A DNA stretch of 64,000 bases from Aradus depressus (GCA_963662175.1 OY759215.1:28433534-28497533); one strand, 5' to 3'. Shown: positions 41,478 through 52,916, numbered from the stretch's first letter. Notes: generated from the sequence alone by a model not told the origin. Translations and numbers: made by a program.

Positions 41478-42400
41478 TTGCTTCCGCCGCTCTATGAAGT
41501 ATAGGCAAAGTTATGTAATCGGTAAAATTCGGCAAAAGGCACTAAGTCTGAAAAGATGGTTTTGAGTTATGGACAATTTTAATATTCAAACCTCTTTTTT
41601 AATTTTGCTACAAATTATTTTGGTGTGACCAATTACTTTAGGTGAAAGAGTATATGCTTGGGAATAGTATGTTTTTTACATGCGATCAAAATAGATTTTA
41701 TTTAAAAAATAATTATATAGAATGTCACTTAGTGCCTTTCGCTTGTAAGCCCACGAAATGTATCAACACTAAATTTTATATGTGAATCCAAAACCCTCTT
41801 ATGGGTTGTTGATTTTCAGTCAAATCGACCAAAGGGAAGGGGGGGGATTAGGGGGGAGGGTTAACAGGAAAACTATAGTAACTGCCGTTGTAATGATTGT
41901 ATCGCCACAATATTTCATATTTGAAATTAAACCCCCATAAGGACGACACATCAATTTTCAAAAAATCTCAATAACTGCCGATATAATGATTGTATCGACA
42001 TGAAATTTCATATTTAATGTCAAAACCCAATGAGGACATAACCATTAAAATTGCAGCGATATCGACCGAAGGATAAGAGGAGTTTGGGGGAGGGGGCTCA
42101 TTTCGAAAACCTAAGGAACTGTCAATGTCGCAATGAATTTATCGACAGAAAATTAAGGAACCCTATGTAAGTCAACTGTGGAATATTAACGCAAACGGTC
42201 GGCTGGTTTCGGAGAGGGAGCGAATAGTTAATTCATTCGTTTTGGAGATATACGATGGTTCACTGAAAAATTGTTTTTCTTCAAAATTTCTGATATTTAG
42301 AATCTAGTGGTTGGAAAACATAAAATTCCGTTGAAAACTCCGCATCGAATTTTAACCGATTACATAACTTCTTCTATTCTTCATATAGCTGGGGAAGTAA
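41478..42400. mobile_element. Family D long element with inverted ends
   Basis: The left end is CTATGAAGTATAGGCAAAGT then TATGTAATCGGT. The right end is the reverse complement type, CCGATTACATAACTTCTTCT then CATATAGCTGGGGAAGTAAA. The phrase AACTGCCGATATAATGATTG and variants recur at ~100-bp steps inside. No transposase frame is seen in its ~920 bp. Confidence 0.75.
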
Positions 42401-42710
42401 ATAAGGTTGTAGTTTGTTTTATTTCTTTATTACAAACCACAATATGTCCGCTTTTTTCAACTTAGACGTGTAACAAGTGCTGAACTTTGATCTAACGGTT
42501 GGTTTGTGTTTCCTGTCAGAACGATCAGTTATCCGGACTCACTTTCCTGATATCTTTTAAAGTGGCTAAAGTATTCTTGTCTTGATTCCTCCTTGATCGA
42601 TATCCTTCCACACTTTCCTCCTCTCCCAAACAACATTACCCAGAATGTCTCATATGTTTTCCTCCATCATGTCTTCCCGCAATGCAGTCCTTGAGGCTAG
42701 TAGATTAGAA

Positions 42711-42930
42711 TATAGGTTAGGTCTGGTTTTATGACCCGGGCTTTAACTGCGAGGTCATATCGCCTACTACTAGAATGCCCTTTCGTCACTCTGGTGGACA
42801 TGAGCCCGAATCTACTGTGGGAGTCCAAAATTTTGCCTACCCTAAATTTTTATTCACCTAGGGTAGAGGGGTCTTTAACGAGTGGTTCGGGACCATCGCT
42901 TGTCTCATCCGAAGGACTGCGTGCTCCAGA
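42711..42930 (-). mobile_element. SINE-1 copy, 5'-truncated
   Basis: Starts at the tail (ATAGGTTAGGTCTGGTTTTA) and ends within CATCCGAAGGACTGCGTGCT; a part around ACGTCCC is deleted. The tRNA-like head is absent. Confidence 0.82.
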
Positions 42931-42944
42931 TGCCAAATATGAGA

Positions 42945-43432
42945 AAACAATTGTCTATGTACGTCTGTGAACACGATAACTCCTGATAGAATGAATGTAT
43001 CATAATGAAATTTTTTGTGTGACTCCAGAAACCTCCAACGACGACACCCATTAATTTTCAGCAAAATCGTCCCAAGGGAAGGGGAGATTGGTGGGGAGGT
43101 TTAACACAAAAACTCTAATAACTGCCGATAGAATGAATGTAACGACAACATTTCATATGTAAATTTCGAAACACCACATAATTATATTAATTCTTGATTT
43201 AATATCGGCAGAAGGGAATGGGGAGATCAACGGAGCGGCTTAACTCAAAAACCCTAATAACTGCCGATGTAATGAATGAATTTATCGACTAAAAATTTAG
43301 TATGATCTTTCAGCAGCCCCTATGTAAATCAGTCATTGAATATTAGCGCTAACGGTCGACAGGTTTTGGAGGACGAAAAATTAATTGAATAATTCGCTCT
43401 GGGGAAGTACATGCTGTGATCACCGACGACTT
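42945..43432 (+). mobile_element. Family D element
   Basis: TGTGAACACGATAACTCCTG, two CTAATAACTGCCGATRKAAT phrases, GAATATTAGCGCTAACGGTC, and the right end TCTGGGGAAGTACATGCTGT then GATCACCGACGAC. The left terminal segment is lost against the SINE-1 at 42711. Confidence 0.7.
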
Positions 43433-43767
43433 TTTATTATTGGTTTATTTTTCTAATAAAAGGGATTAAAAGTAAATACAAAATAAAATATATGTTATGG
43501 TCTCATATGGTTTTAAACAATTGTTATTATCATTAATAATTGAGCTAAAAGTCTCCTGTCGGTGACAGAACCTTGTAAGCTCTTTGCCCTAGGGCTTTTT
43601 CCAATTACCAATTTCTATGTTCATCTGTTATTGGATTATAGGCTATGTGTGTCAGTGAGGAGTCATGATGTCATTATTGAATAACGATGATTTTGATATA
43701 GTTCCAAGATAATTTTTCATAATTAAAATGATTGCTCAATAAATAGTTAGTTGTGATTAATTATTTT

Positions 43768-44990
43768 TACTTCTCCAGCTATACGAAGTCAGAAGTTCCA
43801 TGTTGTCCGCGGAATTTTATGTTTTTCGATTTCCTGATTCGAAAAAAGAAATACAAAATGTCCTTGGAGTGTCTCGGTGAATAAAGAACACACCTATTGT
43901 TTTTTTTAGCCAAATCAGCAGAAAGGGAAAAAGTTTATCGTATAATTAGCGTGAGTAGGAAAGTGCTGAGGGCATTTATTATTGAGGCAGTGGTTGATTA
44001 ACCAATAGGCAAACCTAGGCAGGTGCCTAGGGTCCCCGATGATAAAGGGGCCCCCTATGCTGAAGGCCCCAATGTCTAAAAAAAAAAAAACCTTGTCACT
44101 TTTAAAATGATTTTACACGCTTTTGGGAAAAATAATTCAGGTCAAATTTGACAAGGAATTTGACCCGAGTTATTTTTCCCAATAAAAGGTATGAGGGGCC
44201 CCTGAGGGGTTAAGTCTTCTTAGTATTGAATCCGACATTTTGAGAAAAATTGATTTCGATGATGTGATCGATATATTCAGCGAGTCGAAATGCAGGAGAA
44301 AGTGTGTATGAAGTCAATTTTACAGCGAATTGAAAATATTATTCTTAAGAATTATAACTGTATCAATAAATTCATAAAAAAAATTGCTGAAAAGTTTTAG
44401 TTTTTTATGAGGGGGGGGGGGGGGGTAAAAATAGGGGGGCCCCACATTTGCAACCACCTAGGGCCCCGCAGAAGCTTAATCCGCCACTGTATTGGGGAAT
44501 TGTAGGAATTGAATAAGCAATTGCACTGAATCAGTGAGAAAAAGACATCGGTGAATCAACGAATAATTGAATAGGTTTTCGCTCTGCCTTCAAAAGTTAA
44601 TCGGCCGTTTAGACTAAAACTTAATATTTGATTTACATAGTGGCTTCTGAATATTTTTACCAAATTTTGTGTCGATACATTCATTACATTGGCAGTTGTT
44701 AGGGAATTTTAGTCGATTCCCCTTTCTCTTCGTTGTATTTCGTGGAAAATTCATCCATATGGGGATTTTGAAGAAAATTACTTGTCGATACATTCATTTC
44801 ATCAGCAGTTATTGAAATTTTGTGTCAATTCACTCATTACAACGGCAGTTATCGTGCTGGTACATTCATTCTATCGTGAATTATCGTGTTCACAGACACG
44901 CAGCGACAAGCATAAATGTTTTTGGTCATTTTTGGAATCTGGATGTCGGAAAACATGAAATTTGGTTGAAGGACAATTGCATGGGTGGGG
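43768..44990. mobile_element. Family D element carrying a nested hAT element
   Basis: The left end is TTACTTCTCCAGCTATACGA; the right end is AATCTGGATGTCGGAAAACA then TGAAATTTGGTTGA. Internal reversed phrases (GTGTCGATACATTCATTACA, GGCAGTTGTTAG) lie in the right half. The hAT element at 43988-44489 interrupts it. Confidence 0.65.
43988..44489. mobile_element. Non-autonomous hAT element
   Basis: 502 bp. It begins CAGTGGTTGATTAACC and ends CTTAATCCGCCACTG (reverse complement CAGTGGCGGATTAAG). Subterminal CCTAGG...GGGGCCCC sequences mirror each other. Octamers TATTGAGG (43980-43987) and TATTGGGG (44490-44497) form an 8-bp target duplication with one mismatch. There is no transposase; internal A- and G-homopolymers are present. 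Confidence 0.85.
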
Positions 44991-45443
44991 GATAGCTAGA
45001 TTCACTCAATCTTTCTACATACAAAACCAGTCATTCTAATAAACACAATAACTAAAACAATTGTCTACATAATAGTAACATAATATAAAATTCACCATAC
45101 AACCAAAGGAATTTGTTGTTGAAAAAAAATTCTATTAGTAGAGAGAGTGAGTGAACCTAGCTATCTCCACCTGTTGGAGCGATGCCAGTTGTCCTTTAAC
45201 CGCTGTGCTGTGTGGGTGAGGTAAGTTTATAATTTTTATCTTGCTACTCTGTTCCCTGATGCTTTAAGAGTTACTTACACTTTTCATTATTTGTATATTT
45301 TATTATTTTATTATAGATGAACCACTGATGACGTCGAAGAACGGTTCTGGTCTAAAATAAAACAGTGAGAAGACCATGTCTTTCATTTCTATGATGAATC
45401 TCGTCTCACAACATCTTACCATCACATATGAAACCTCAACATC
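44991..45443. other. Family F sequence
   Basis: CTTTAACCGCTGTGCTGTGT and, after an AT-rich insert, CACTGATGACGTCGAAGAAC then GGTTCTGGTCTAAAATAAAA and CAGTGAGAAGA. These blocks match, in other order and orientation, the palindrome at 22313-22443. Function unknown; possibly a Penelope-like terminal region. Confidence 0.5.
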
Positions 45444-45672
45444 GAACTTCTTATCGGTTACATTACTTCCCCTATACTGTGTCTTCTGATCGGTTACATT
45501 ACTTCCCCTATACTGTGTAACTTCTGATTGGTTACATTACTTCCCCTATACTGTGTAACTTCTGATTGGTTACATTACCTCCTCTATACTGTGTAACTTC
45601 TGATTGGTTACACTATCTCTCCTATACTGTGTAACTTCTGATAGGTTATATTACTTCCCTTATACTGTGTAT
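45444..45672. repeat. 38-bp tandem array, 6 units
   Basis: TAACTTCTGATTGGTTACAT then TACTTCCCCTATACTGTG repeats with period 38 (GGTTA at 45492, 45530, 45568, 45606, 45644; the first unit is 36 bp). The unit is the reversed terminal segment of family D (GGTTACATTACTTCCCCTATAC), and the array ends in the normal terminus GTATAGCTGGGGAAG. Confidence 0.9.
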
Positions 45673-46139
45673 AGCTGGGGAAGTTTTAAGTTTTTTTCTC
45701 ATAAGAAGAGTAAATCTGTGACAATGTATTTCTATGGGAGTAAGATAGATATAGCGGTTCGTGAGGTGGCGATGTGACGAGGTTAAATAACGGTAGAGAC
45801 CTCCACATTTAGTCCAACGTCACTTGTCCATATCACTTGTAGAGCGCTCAGCTACTGTTAGTTCAGACAGCTCTGTATGTGCAAAATCTGTGTCAACAAC
45901 TTATACTTTGTCATCTTGTTAGTGATGTCCTCAGGCTGAGCTCAAATAAATATCTGCGTAAGTTCAGTTGTTCAGGCTCATTTGGGTGAAAATCAATATA
46001 TGTCGTCATAATAGGGTTCTGACACGCAAATAAAATGAGTCAACTTATTCATTTTATTGGGTTTTCCTGTTAACAGACACACAAAGGGATATTTTTTTTT
46101 CATATCTTGAATCAGAGTGTTGGAAAACATGAAATGGAT
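45673..46139. other. Interval with family D scraps
   Basis: Reversed family D phrases at 45980-46139 (GGGTTCTGACACGCAAAT; GAGTGTTGGAAAACATGAAA). Nothing else recognised. Confidence 0.4.
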
Positions 46140-46465
46140 TCTTTAATGGATTTTCACACCTCAATACGTTTTGCTCATTTTTGCGATGATGTCTCTGTGT
46201 GTGAATGTGAGGCAATGCTGTGAGCGCTCTAACTCAGTAACGGTTGTAGCTATAAACTTTAAATTTGGAATGAAGAAGACACATGTGCGATGCCTTATAT
46301 TTATGGTCTAACGAAAAACCTTTTCAGGTAACATTGTGGAGAAACCTAAAAGACACATTGTATATGAAGTACGATTTTTCGCAAGTCGTCCGATTCGAGA
46401 TAAATGCTGAAAACCGTCCTGAAATGTCTTGAAACACATATTTTTAGACGTTTGCTATAATGGGA
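46140..46465 (+). mobile_element. Family E fragment
   Basis: CACCTCAATACGTTTTGCTC, GATGATGTCTCTGTGTGTG, GTTGTAGCTATAAACTTTAA, CTGAAAACCGTCCTGAAATG. Middle and 3' parts of family E. Confidence 0.65.
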
Positions 46466-46630
46466 TGGTGCTGCCGTCACTCATAAAGAATTTTTTTTGC
46501 ATCAAAAATAACGAATTTTTTTAAACTTTCTTTTTATCTCTTATTTATTATATAATAAACCATAAGTATATGGGCATTTAATGAATTTTTGAATTTAAAT
46601 ATTTAATGAATTTTTTGTGTCTTGTTTCAG

Positions 46631-46653
46631 GGAAGAAATCAGCCGGGCTTGTG
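46631..46653 (+). other. Candidate 23-nt micro-exon
   Basis: GGAAGAAATCAGCCGGGCTT plus GTG is preceded by a T-rich tract ending TTGTTTCAG and followed by the consensus donor GTAAGT. All three frames are open. It is on the Oatp strand and not inside a recognised repeat. There is no homology evidence, so this is only a splice-signal candidate. Confidence 0.3.
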
Positions 46654-46659
46654 GTAAGT

Positions 46660-47122
46660 CTATTTGAGTTTTCTTTTTTTTTCTAATTCCATGTTATCGT
46701 TTTTCTTAGGCTTATCTGGGACAATTGTTGGCTATTTTTTTTCAGCATTTCTTTCAGAGATGTTTTTAAGTTTAACAACATTTCAGTATGCTTTCATGTC
46801 CCTTCTTGATCCCACTTGAATACACCTCTTGAAGAAATTTCAGAAAAAAAGTAATCAAGACTCCTAATTTTCCCATTTTTTAAAATTCAGGTGTAGCATA
46901 ACGTCGGTATGTTCTCCATCTGGGGCTCCAAGTTGGCGAAATTGTTGACCCTTTTAGTCCGACTTACATCAATCAGACGGAAAGATCTCTGGCACAGTCG
47001 ATAAGATCGCAGTATAGTTTTGAAAGTAGTAAGTTTGTTTTTTGTACCGAGTTTGGACGTCGGTTGTGAAGTCGTTAATATACCCAGTAATGCCAGTATG
47101 AAATTAATTTATTAATTTTTTT
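46660..47122. other. Interval with no recognised feature
   Basis: T-rich sequence, then 46900-47100 of mixed composition. Nothing supported. Confidence 0.4.
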
Positions 47123-47210
47123 ACCTCCCAGATAAAAAACCTAAAGATCTCGGCAGAGTTTTGAACCCGCGATCTTGAGCTCTGTAAGCCTGAGCTACCA
47201 GCGCCTCTTA
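47123..47210 (-). mobile_element. SINE-1 head fragment
   Basis: Reversed TACCTCCCAGATAAAAAACC, CCCGCGATCTTGAGCTC and GAGCTACCAGCGCC: tRNA-like head plus the start of the body. Confidence 0.72.
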
Positions 47211-47913
47211 CCAATAAGAACAATATAGTTTAAAATTTGTTCCTAGGCAATACAATTTAACAAAAAACTAATAAGATCTATGTGACATGTTTAGATGTAA
47301 GAAAGTAATAATAATTCAAAGAATATAATAATAATCAATTAATTTTCCATTGAATAATTGATTAGATAGGGTGATTTTCTTCGAACTAATCTGAGTAGAA
47401 AGATAACCTTTATATAAAAAATGATCCAGGTTTGTCCTAAATCCGTGGAGACCAGCCTATCCCAAAGATCCTAGAATTAATGGTTTCAGTTCAGCGTTGA
47501 TGTATTAATAGTTGGCCATTCCCCCCTCTCTGTCGTTACTCATTGGGCTACGCTTTAATAACTTTCCAATCCGTCACCTTGTTCCATACCCTTAAGTTAA
47601 TTTGACTTGACACTATTAACTATAGGATTTAAGGGAATTTTTTTTAACTGTTGCATAATTAATTTTTTTCTTCGGAGCTATAATCCTTTTACTTATGAAC
47701 TAAAAATCTGGAACACCGTTAGTAATTAATGAGTTGTTATTTTAATATTAATCCGATTAATTTCAGGGCATTTATAGGTCAATGTTGAGAGATTTATGTC
47801 CATTTCTATGTGTGTAATTTCAGTTTATCGTTGTTGAATTTAATACACTTTGTTACATGATGTGTAACCTACATATCGCGACCTCGTATGTCCAATTTAA
47901 CCTAATTTTTCAG
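47211..47913. other. AT-rich interval with no recognised feature
   Basis: Nothing supported here. Confidence 0.4.
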
Positions 47914-48055
47914 GAGTGTGCCGAGGGTGCACATGATTAGTGTTCTTGCCTACTGGCCGAGACTCTTATGTTCTATTATCTGGGGGGTAACTAAAACCTT
48001 GAGCACGCCGTCCTTCGGAGTGGACATTGAATGGCGAACTAAACCTGGGTAGTCA
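47914..48055 (+). mobile_element. SINE-1 fragment, diverged
   Basis: TCTTGCCTACTGGCCGAG, ATCTGGGGGGTAACTAAAAC and GAGCACGCCGTCCTTCGGAG. The hairpin motif is the best-conserved part. A family D terminus (TAACTTCCCCTATACTTCGT, 48070-48108) follows directly. Confidence 0.65.
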
Positions 48056-48108
48056 ACATTCTAACCGATAACATAACTTCCCCTATACTTCGTTTACCTG
48101 GGGAAGTA

Positions 48109-48689
48109 AAATAAAAATATTCATGTCAATATTTAATAAGTTAAAAAATACTTCAAGATTTACAATATTATTTTTTAGAATAACGCAATTAAGTTTTAAT
48201 GTTTGCGACGTCACGTAACTTGGAAAATTAAAATAACGTTTTACAACTCTCGCTCTGAAGAAAATTAAATTTTTTATTCCGTTTCTTTCTAATTTATGTT
48301 TACTGCTGACTTGTGAAAAAATCGTCTTCAATTATAATAGTTTTTAGTTCTCCGTCAATTAAACAATTGGTGAATACTTATATTATATTTTAAAAAAAAG
48401 AGAGGGAACAGGTAAATAAGAAAATGATGAAAATTGAATAAGGGAAATGGTGAATGGTCTGAGTAGGATATTATTTAAATGATGAAGGTTTTTATTGGTT
48501 GCATAAAACGGGGGAGAGCTGTCTGGTCTGGGACGTATAGAGATGATAGCGTTTTATCGGTTAGTGGTTATATTCTCCTTTAGATTGAGTATCGATTTCA
48601 ACTGGGAGTGGTGCATTCCTAATAGTTCCGATACTTCGTCGATTCCTTCATATCTCAGGATGGAGAAGACATTTTTACTGTCATATACC
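48109..48689. other. AT-rich interval with no recognised gene
   Basis: The open - frame at 48083-48331 starts inside a family D terminus and has no known domain. Confidence 0.4.
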
Positions 48690-48920
48690 TTTAGTATAAG
48701 GAAGTGTTGTAATCGTTGAGGGCGCCGGTAGCTCGGTAGCTTTCTTGCCTTCTCAACTCAAGATTCGATCCCATTGGTTTTTTATCTGGGAGGTAAAAAA
48801 CATTGAGTAAGCCGTTTTTTGGATGGGACGTTGTACGATAGTAGTTTTCAATGGACTTTTACGTTTCAAGATCCCCTAAATAGGTTTCGAACATTTTAGC
48901 GTTGATGTCTGATTGTATGT
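48690..48920 (+). mobile_element. Family E 5' end interrupted by SINE-1
   Basis: TATACCTTTAGTATAAGGAA then GTGTTGTAATCGT is the family E start. After the SINE it resumes with GTTTTCAATGGACTTTTACG and GCGTTGATGTCTGATTGTAT. Confidence 0.6.
48720..48842 (+). mobile_element. SINE-1, 3'-truncated copy nested in family E
   Basis: GGGCGCCGGTAGCTCGGTAG, TTTTTTATCTGGGAGGTAAA and GGATGGGACGTTGTACGAT. It ends after the hairpin motif; the 3' two thirds are missing. Confidence 0.72.
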
Positions 48921-49439
48921 GGGTAATTCCACACCAACTCAGCAGGACGTTACACCCATAGATTTTTTTAGGAAAAACTTAAATATAAATTTTCAGCCTT
49001 TTTCGACTATCTAACTATCAATATCGGCTGAAAAAATATGTTTTACAGATGATTTCAATCAGAAATTTTCTGTCGATTTCGAAAATATAAAAAAAATTGA
49101 TGTTTTCACTGAAAATGGCAATTTATCATTTTTTTCATGATTTTTTTTCGACATGTTAGTACACCTATTTTTTCATCCATAACACATAGAAATTGTTGTT
49201 CGGGAGTTGAACTTTCATAAAAATAAAATTTCGTTCTGGGGGAAACATGTTTATGAACTATATAATAGGATCTAAAGTAATTATCGATTTTAAGCGTTTA
49301 TTTATGCATTATTCACTATTGTTGGCATAAATTTTGTTATTTTTTCATGTTACATTTTCTTTTTCACTAGACAATTTATCAAAATTTGCTTTTCATCAGT
49401 TTAATAGATCTATTAAATTTATATAGATCTATACCTGTA
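48921..49439. other. AT-rich interval with no recognised feature
   Basis: Nothing supported here. Confidence 0.4.
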
Positions 49440-49800
49440 TAACTCAGAAACGAATGTAGAAAAGAAAGAACTGTAATCTTGCGAAAATCCATGATTGAGC
49501 TTCAACGGAATTTTATGCTTGAAGGTCTTTTAAACATGTTTTGAACATTTGCGCGCGCGAATAGACAATATTATATTTCTTCAATATGTCAGAGTTTCTC
49601 AACTTGGAAGTTTTAAGTTTATTTTAGAAAATACAGCTTATATTGATGACCTAATAAAACTCTACAAATGAATGTTATAGAGATAACTGAAAGGCAAATT
49701 TTATATAAAATTCGATTTTTAGTTTGCGAGGTACAGGCTAAAAATCAAACCATCTTACAATGGCATCTCGAAACTCGAAAAAAAAAACCAATAACTGCAG
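49440..49800 (+). mobile_element. Family E fragment
   Basis: GTAATCTTGCGAAAATCCAT, GCTTCAACGGAATTTTATGC, CAGCTTATATTGATGACCTA, ATTCGATTTTTAGTTTGCGA, followed by a family D right end (AACTGCAGATGTAATGAATG...GGTGATTCACTGACGAC to about 49910). Confidence 0.62.
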
Positions 49801-49952
49801 ATGTAATGAATGTATCGATACGAAATTTAGTATGAGAATTAAAGTCCCTGTGTAAGTCAATAAATACTACTTCGTCCTGGGAAAACATTGCCGGTGATTC
49901 ACTGACGACTTTTTTGATGTAAAGAATAATTAATATAGTTAGTTAATTGTTG

Positions 49953-50191
49953 TGACTTATGCCCAGTTTTTACCTATGAAGTCATATCACCTACTACCAG
50001 AGCGCTCTTTCGTCAATCTGGTGGACATGAGCCCGACTCTACTATGGTATTCCTAAATTTTGCCTATCTGGGCTCGGGACAGTAGCTTAACGTCCCCTCC
50101 GAAGGACGGCGTGCTCAAGTTTTTTTCACCTCCCAAATAATAAGCCTAAGGGCCTCGGCTGGGTTCCGAACCCGCGAGCTTCCGGCGCCTC
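49953..50191 (-). mobile_element. SINE-1 copy with internal deletions
   Basis: Reversed from GTGACTTATGCCCAG through AGAGCGCTCTTTCGTCA and CCGAAGGACGGCGTGC to CCGGCGCC. Parts of the middle and of the head are missing. Confidence 0.8.
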
Positions 50192-50715
50192 AATAATAAA
50201 TATATATATTTGGCAACCTTAGGACTATCAATTAAAAATAATCATTTTTGAAAGTCAAACGGCTTTCCAATCTAACGGACATTGTGCTGGCTGAGTGAGA
50301 GGACACTTTCAGTGTGAAATCCAATCAAGTATGAGGGATGAGATGGGCTCCATTGACAGGACAGGGACTGGGGAGAGACGAGGTAGCCGAAGAACTGAGG
50401 GAGGACAATGTCGGGGGACTGTGGGAACCGTACATCAGGCTCTGACAGGAGTGACCGATAGCAGAACGGCGCCGCACCATCTCTCTCTTCAACTTGGAAA
50501 TGGATTCTTGTCAATGAGTTTGGTCAACATGATGAGTTTTCGCTCTCCCCTCAATTTGCTCAATAATCATTAGATGTTTTATTCAGGGACTTTTGTATTA
50601 TCATACTAAATTTCGTGTTGATAATTACATGGACAGTTATTATGGTTTTTGAGCTAGCCCCTTTCTCTGATATTCCACTTCACATTGGCCATGGGCTGAA
50701 AATTTATATGTAAAA
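50192..50715. other. Interval with no recognised gene
   Basis: 50280-50500 is GC-rich and open on both strands (for example 50295-50573 +) but composition-driven, with no domain seen. A reversed family D scrap lies at 50580-50660. Confidence 0.4.
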
Positions 50716-51079
50716 TCAGGGGCGTAGCCAGGGTGGCGCGTGCCCCCCCCCCCCCCCTGGCCAGAGCAAAAAACCAAGATGAAAATTAAATAAACTAAAA
50801 AAATAGTTTTTATTAAAAATAGATTGCTTGCAAGTTACCAATAGGATCTTCAAATGTCCCGTGCGTCTGATTCCTAAATCAGCAATCAGCTGTTTTACAT
50901 TCAGTGGTTACCTCAGGGGGAGCTTCTAGAGGTCTGAGTCTCCCAAATTAATAACAAAAAGTCTGCAACGGTAACCACGTAAACTGCGGGCTGTGCCCCC
51001 CGGATTCTATACCTCCCACCCTCGTAGCCTAACTTTGCCCTCCCCCCCCCCCTCTGCTCAAAATCCTGGCTACGCCCCT
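50716..51079. mobile_element. hAT MITE with perfect inverted ends and perfect 8-bp target duplication
   Basis: 364 bp. The ends CAGGGGCGTAGCCAGG and CCTGGCTACGCCCCTG are exact inverted repeats of 16 bp. TGTAAAAT lies directly on both sides (50708-50715 and 51080-51087). C-runs lie near both ends. It is the compact sister of 8931-9551, sharing GATTGCTTGCAAGTTACCAA and GGGGGAGCTTCTAGAGGTC. No transposase. The perfect duplication suggests a recent insertion. Confidence 0.95.
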
Positions 51080-51239
51080 GTGTAAAATCCTTATTGGTTT
51101 TTGGATTCACATATTAAATTTCGTGTACATACATTTATTACTTCGGTCGTTATTGGGTTCTTGTTTTGACCATTTTGTTGTACATTCTTCGGGGCGCTAT
51201 ACCTTTGCTCCTATTAGTCGTATCTCATGTTAAGATGAG

Positions 51240-51510
51240 GTCATGTTAAGATTGGAAATTTATTAAGGAAACTTTTTGGTGAGGAACAATTTGTCGATAG
51301 GACTAACCAAGAAAACTTCTAAACAATTAGGTTTCTAGATGTCATTTTAGGACGGATTTTGCATGCATCTCATAAACGGGCGGACATCGAAAGAAAATAT
51401 TTCTTATAAAATATGCTTCTTGGTATTCTCTACAACTTGAAAAAGATCGGCCAAAATCTAGGTCTATGTTAGTACTTGTGACATCTTCATTTCAAATTTC
51501 AAAATTGTTT
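51240..51510 (-). mobile_element. Family E fragment
   Basis: Reversed blocks TTTGTCGATAGGACTAACCA, TGTCATTTTAGGACGGATTT and CTTGTGACATCTTCATTTCA. Confidence 0.65.
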
Positions 51511-51902
51511 CTTGTCGACATCTTGGTTGTCCCCCGAAATAAGTACAGCCAACGTCTCTGAAACACTCTTAGCTCTTACTTTTTTTTAGTGGGTACAGAA
51601 AATTAACAGTGCGAACGACTTGGCCCTAGAGAGAGGTACAATGTTAGATCCAAAGTTATTTCCCAGCTGTAATTATAGTTATTTAATTTTGGATTTGTAT
51701 ATGCAGATGATATACAGAATTTATATTTTTTGTAGTAAAATCCCTTAAGTCTATATGGAGATGTGGATGACTGAATATTAAGTGAAACATTACGAGTATA
51801 TAGCAGTGTGACATGAATTTATATAAGGCACCAAGAAAAAGAGGTTATTTTCTTCAGATAGATTTTTCTCAGCCGTCATATTATAGAATATATTTTAGCT
51901 TT
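51511..51902. other. Interval with no recognised feature
   Basis: Nothing supported here. Confidence 0.4.
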
Positions 51903-52110
51903 TACTTCCCCTGTAGGGGAAATATTGTAATTGGTCAGAAATTCGATTTTGATTTTTCATTGGAATATCATGTTTTCTGAGCTCCTGATTCCAAAAATGA
52001 AAAAAAAAACATTGTGTGTGAACACGATAACTCCCGACAGAATTATTGTATGGAGAAGAAAATTTATATCTTTATCCAGAATCATCTAAGGATGACTCCT
52101 ATATTGATTT
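51903..52110 (+). mobile_element. Family D 5' fragment
   Basis: TTACTTCCCCTGTAGGGGAA, ATTGGTCAGAAATTCGATTT, TGAACACGATAACTCCCGAC. Confidence 0.65.
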
Positions 52111-52116
52111 TCAGTC

Positions 52117-52243
52117 AGCTCGTTAAAGACCCCTGCCCTAGGTGAATAAAAATTTAGGGTAGGCAAAATTTAGGACTCCCACAGTAGAGTCGGGCTCATG
52201 TCCATCAGAGTGACGAAAGAGCTCTCTGGTAGTGGACGATATG
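52117..52243 (+). mobile_element. SINE-1, 5'-truncated copy
   Basis: Starts inside the body at AGCTCGTTAAAGACCCCTGC and ends ATGACCTCTTATTC, lacking the tRNA-like head. It joins directly to the family D fragment. Confidence 0.78.
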
Positions 52244-52604
52244 ACCTCTTATTCTTGTTCCCTACCTCAGCCACAACTGGTCCCCTGTTCTGCCATAACA
52301 ATTCCGAACGCGGAAAGTCTATAAGTCATTTCTAACTAATGTAAGAACGGAATTATGAAAGCACAGATTTCTTTTATAAACGTTTTGTCAACACAAGTCA
52401 ATAATACTTTATATGAAAAGTTTATATGAAAAAAGCGATATCATCCTTACATAAATTGTCCTTTTCGTTACATCATTTTTGCTTAACAATTGGTGTTTAT
52501 TGCCGAATAGAGGTTTTTGAAAGTAGACATGTTCTGTTTTTCGGTAGATGAATGCTTACGAAAGTGACTTCATTAGGTAATTTAACGTAATCCTAAAACT
52601 CATT
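52244..52604. other. Interval with no recognised feature
   Basis: Nothing supported here. Confidence 0.4.
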
Positions 52605-52915
52605 TTTTGGTAAGACCCTCAGCTATAGGAAGTATAAGGGAAGTTATGTAATCTGTCAAAGATTCAACGGAATTTCAAGCCATCCGATCACCAGAATCCA
52701 AATATGAAAAAAAAGAGTGTCTGTGAACACGATAACGAAAATTTATAATTCCATGTGAACGGCATCTATTAATTTTCCGCGGAATATGATGAAGGAAGGC
52801 GGGTTATACTCAAATACACTATTAACTGATCTCCTTTCCGCTGACCCCCTCCCCTTCAGCCGATTTTGCGAAAAATTAATGTGTCGTCCTTATGGGGTTA
52901 TAGATACACATATAA
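52605..52915 (+). mobile_element. Family D fragment
   Basis: CAGCTATAGGAAGTATAAGG then GAAGTTATGTAATCTGTCA at the left, TGAACACGATAACG, then a reversed-type part (CCGATTTTGCGAAAAATTAA). Confidence 0.6.
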
Positions 52916-52916
52916 T

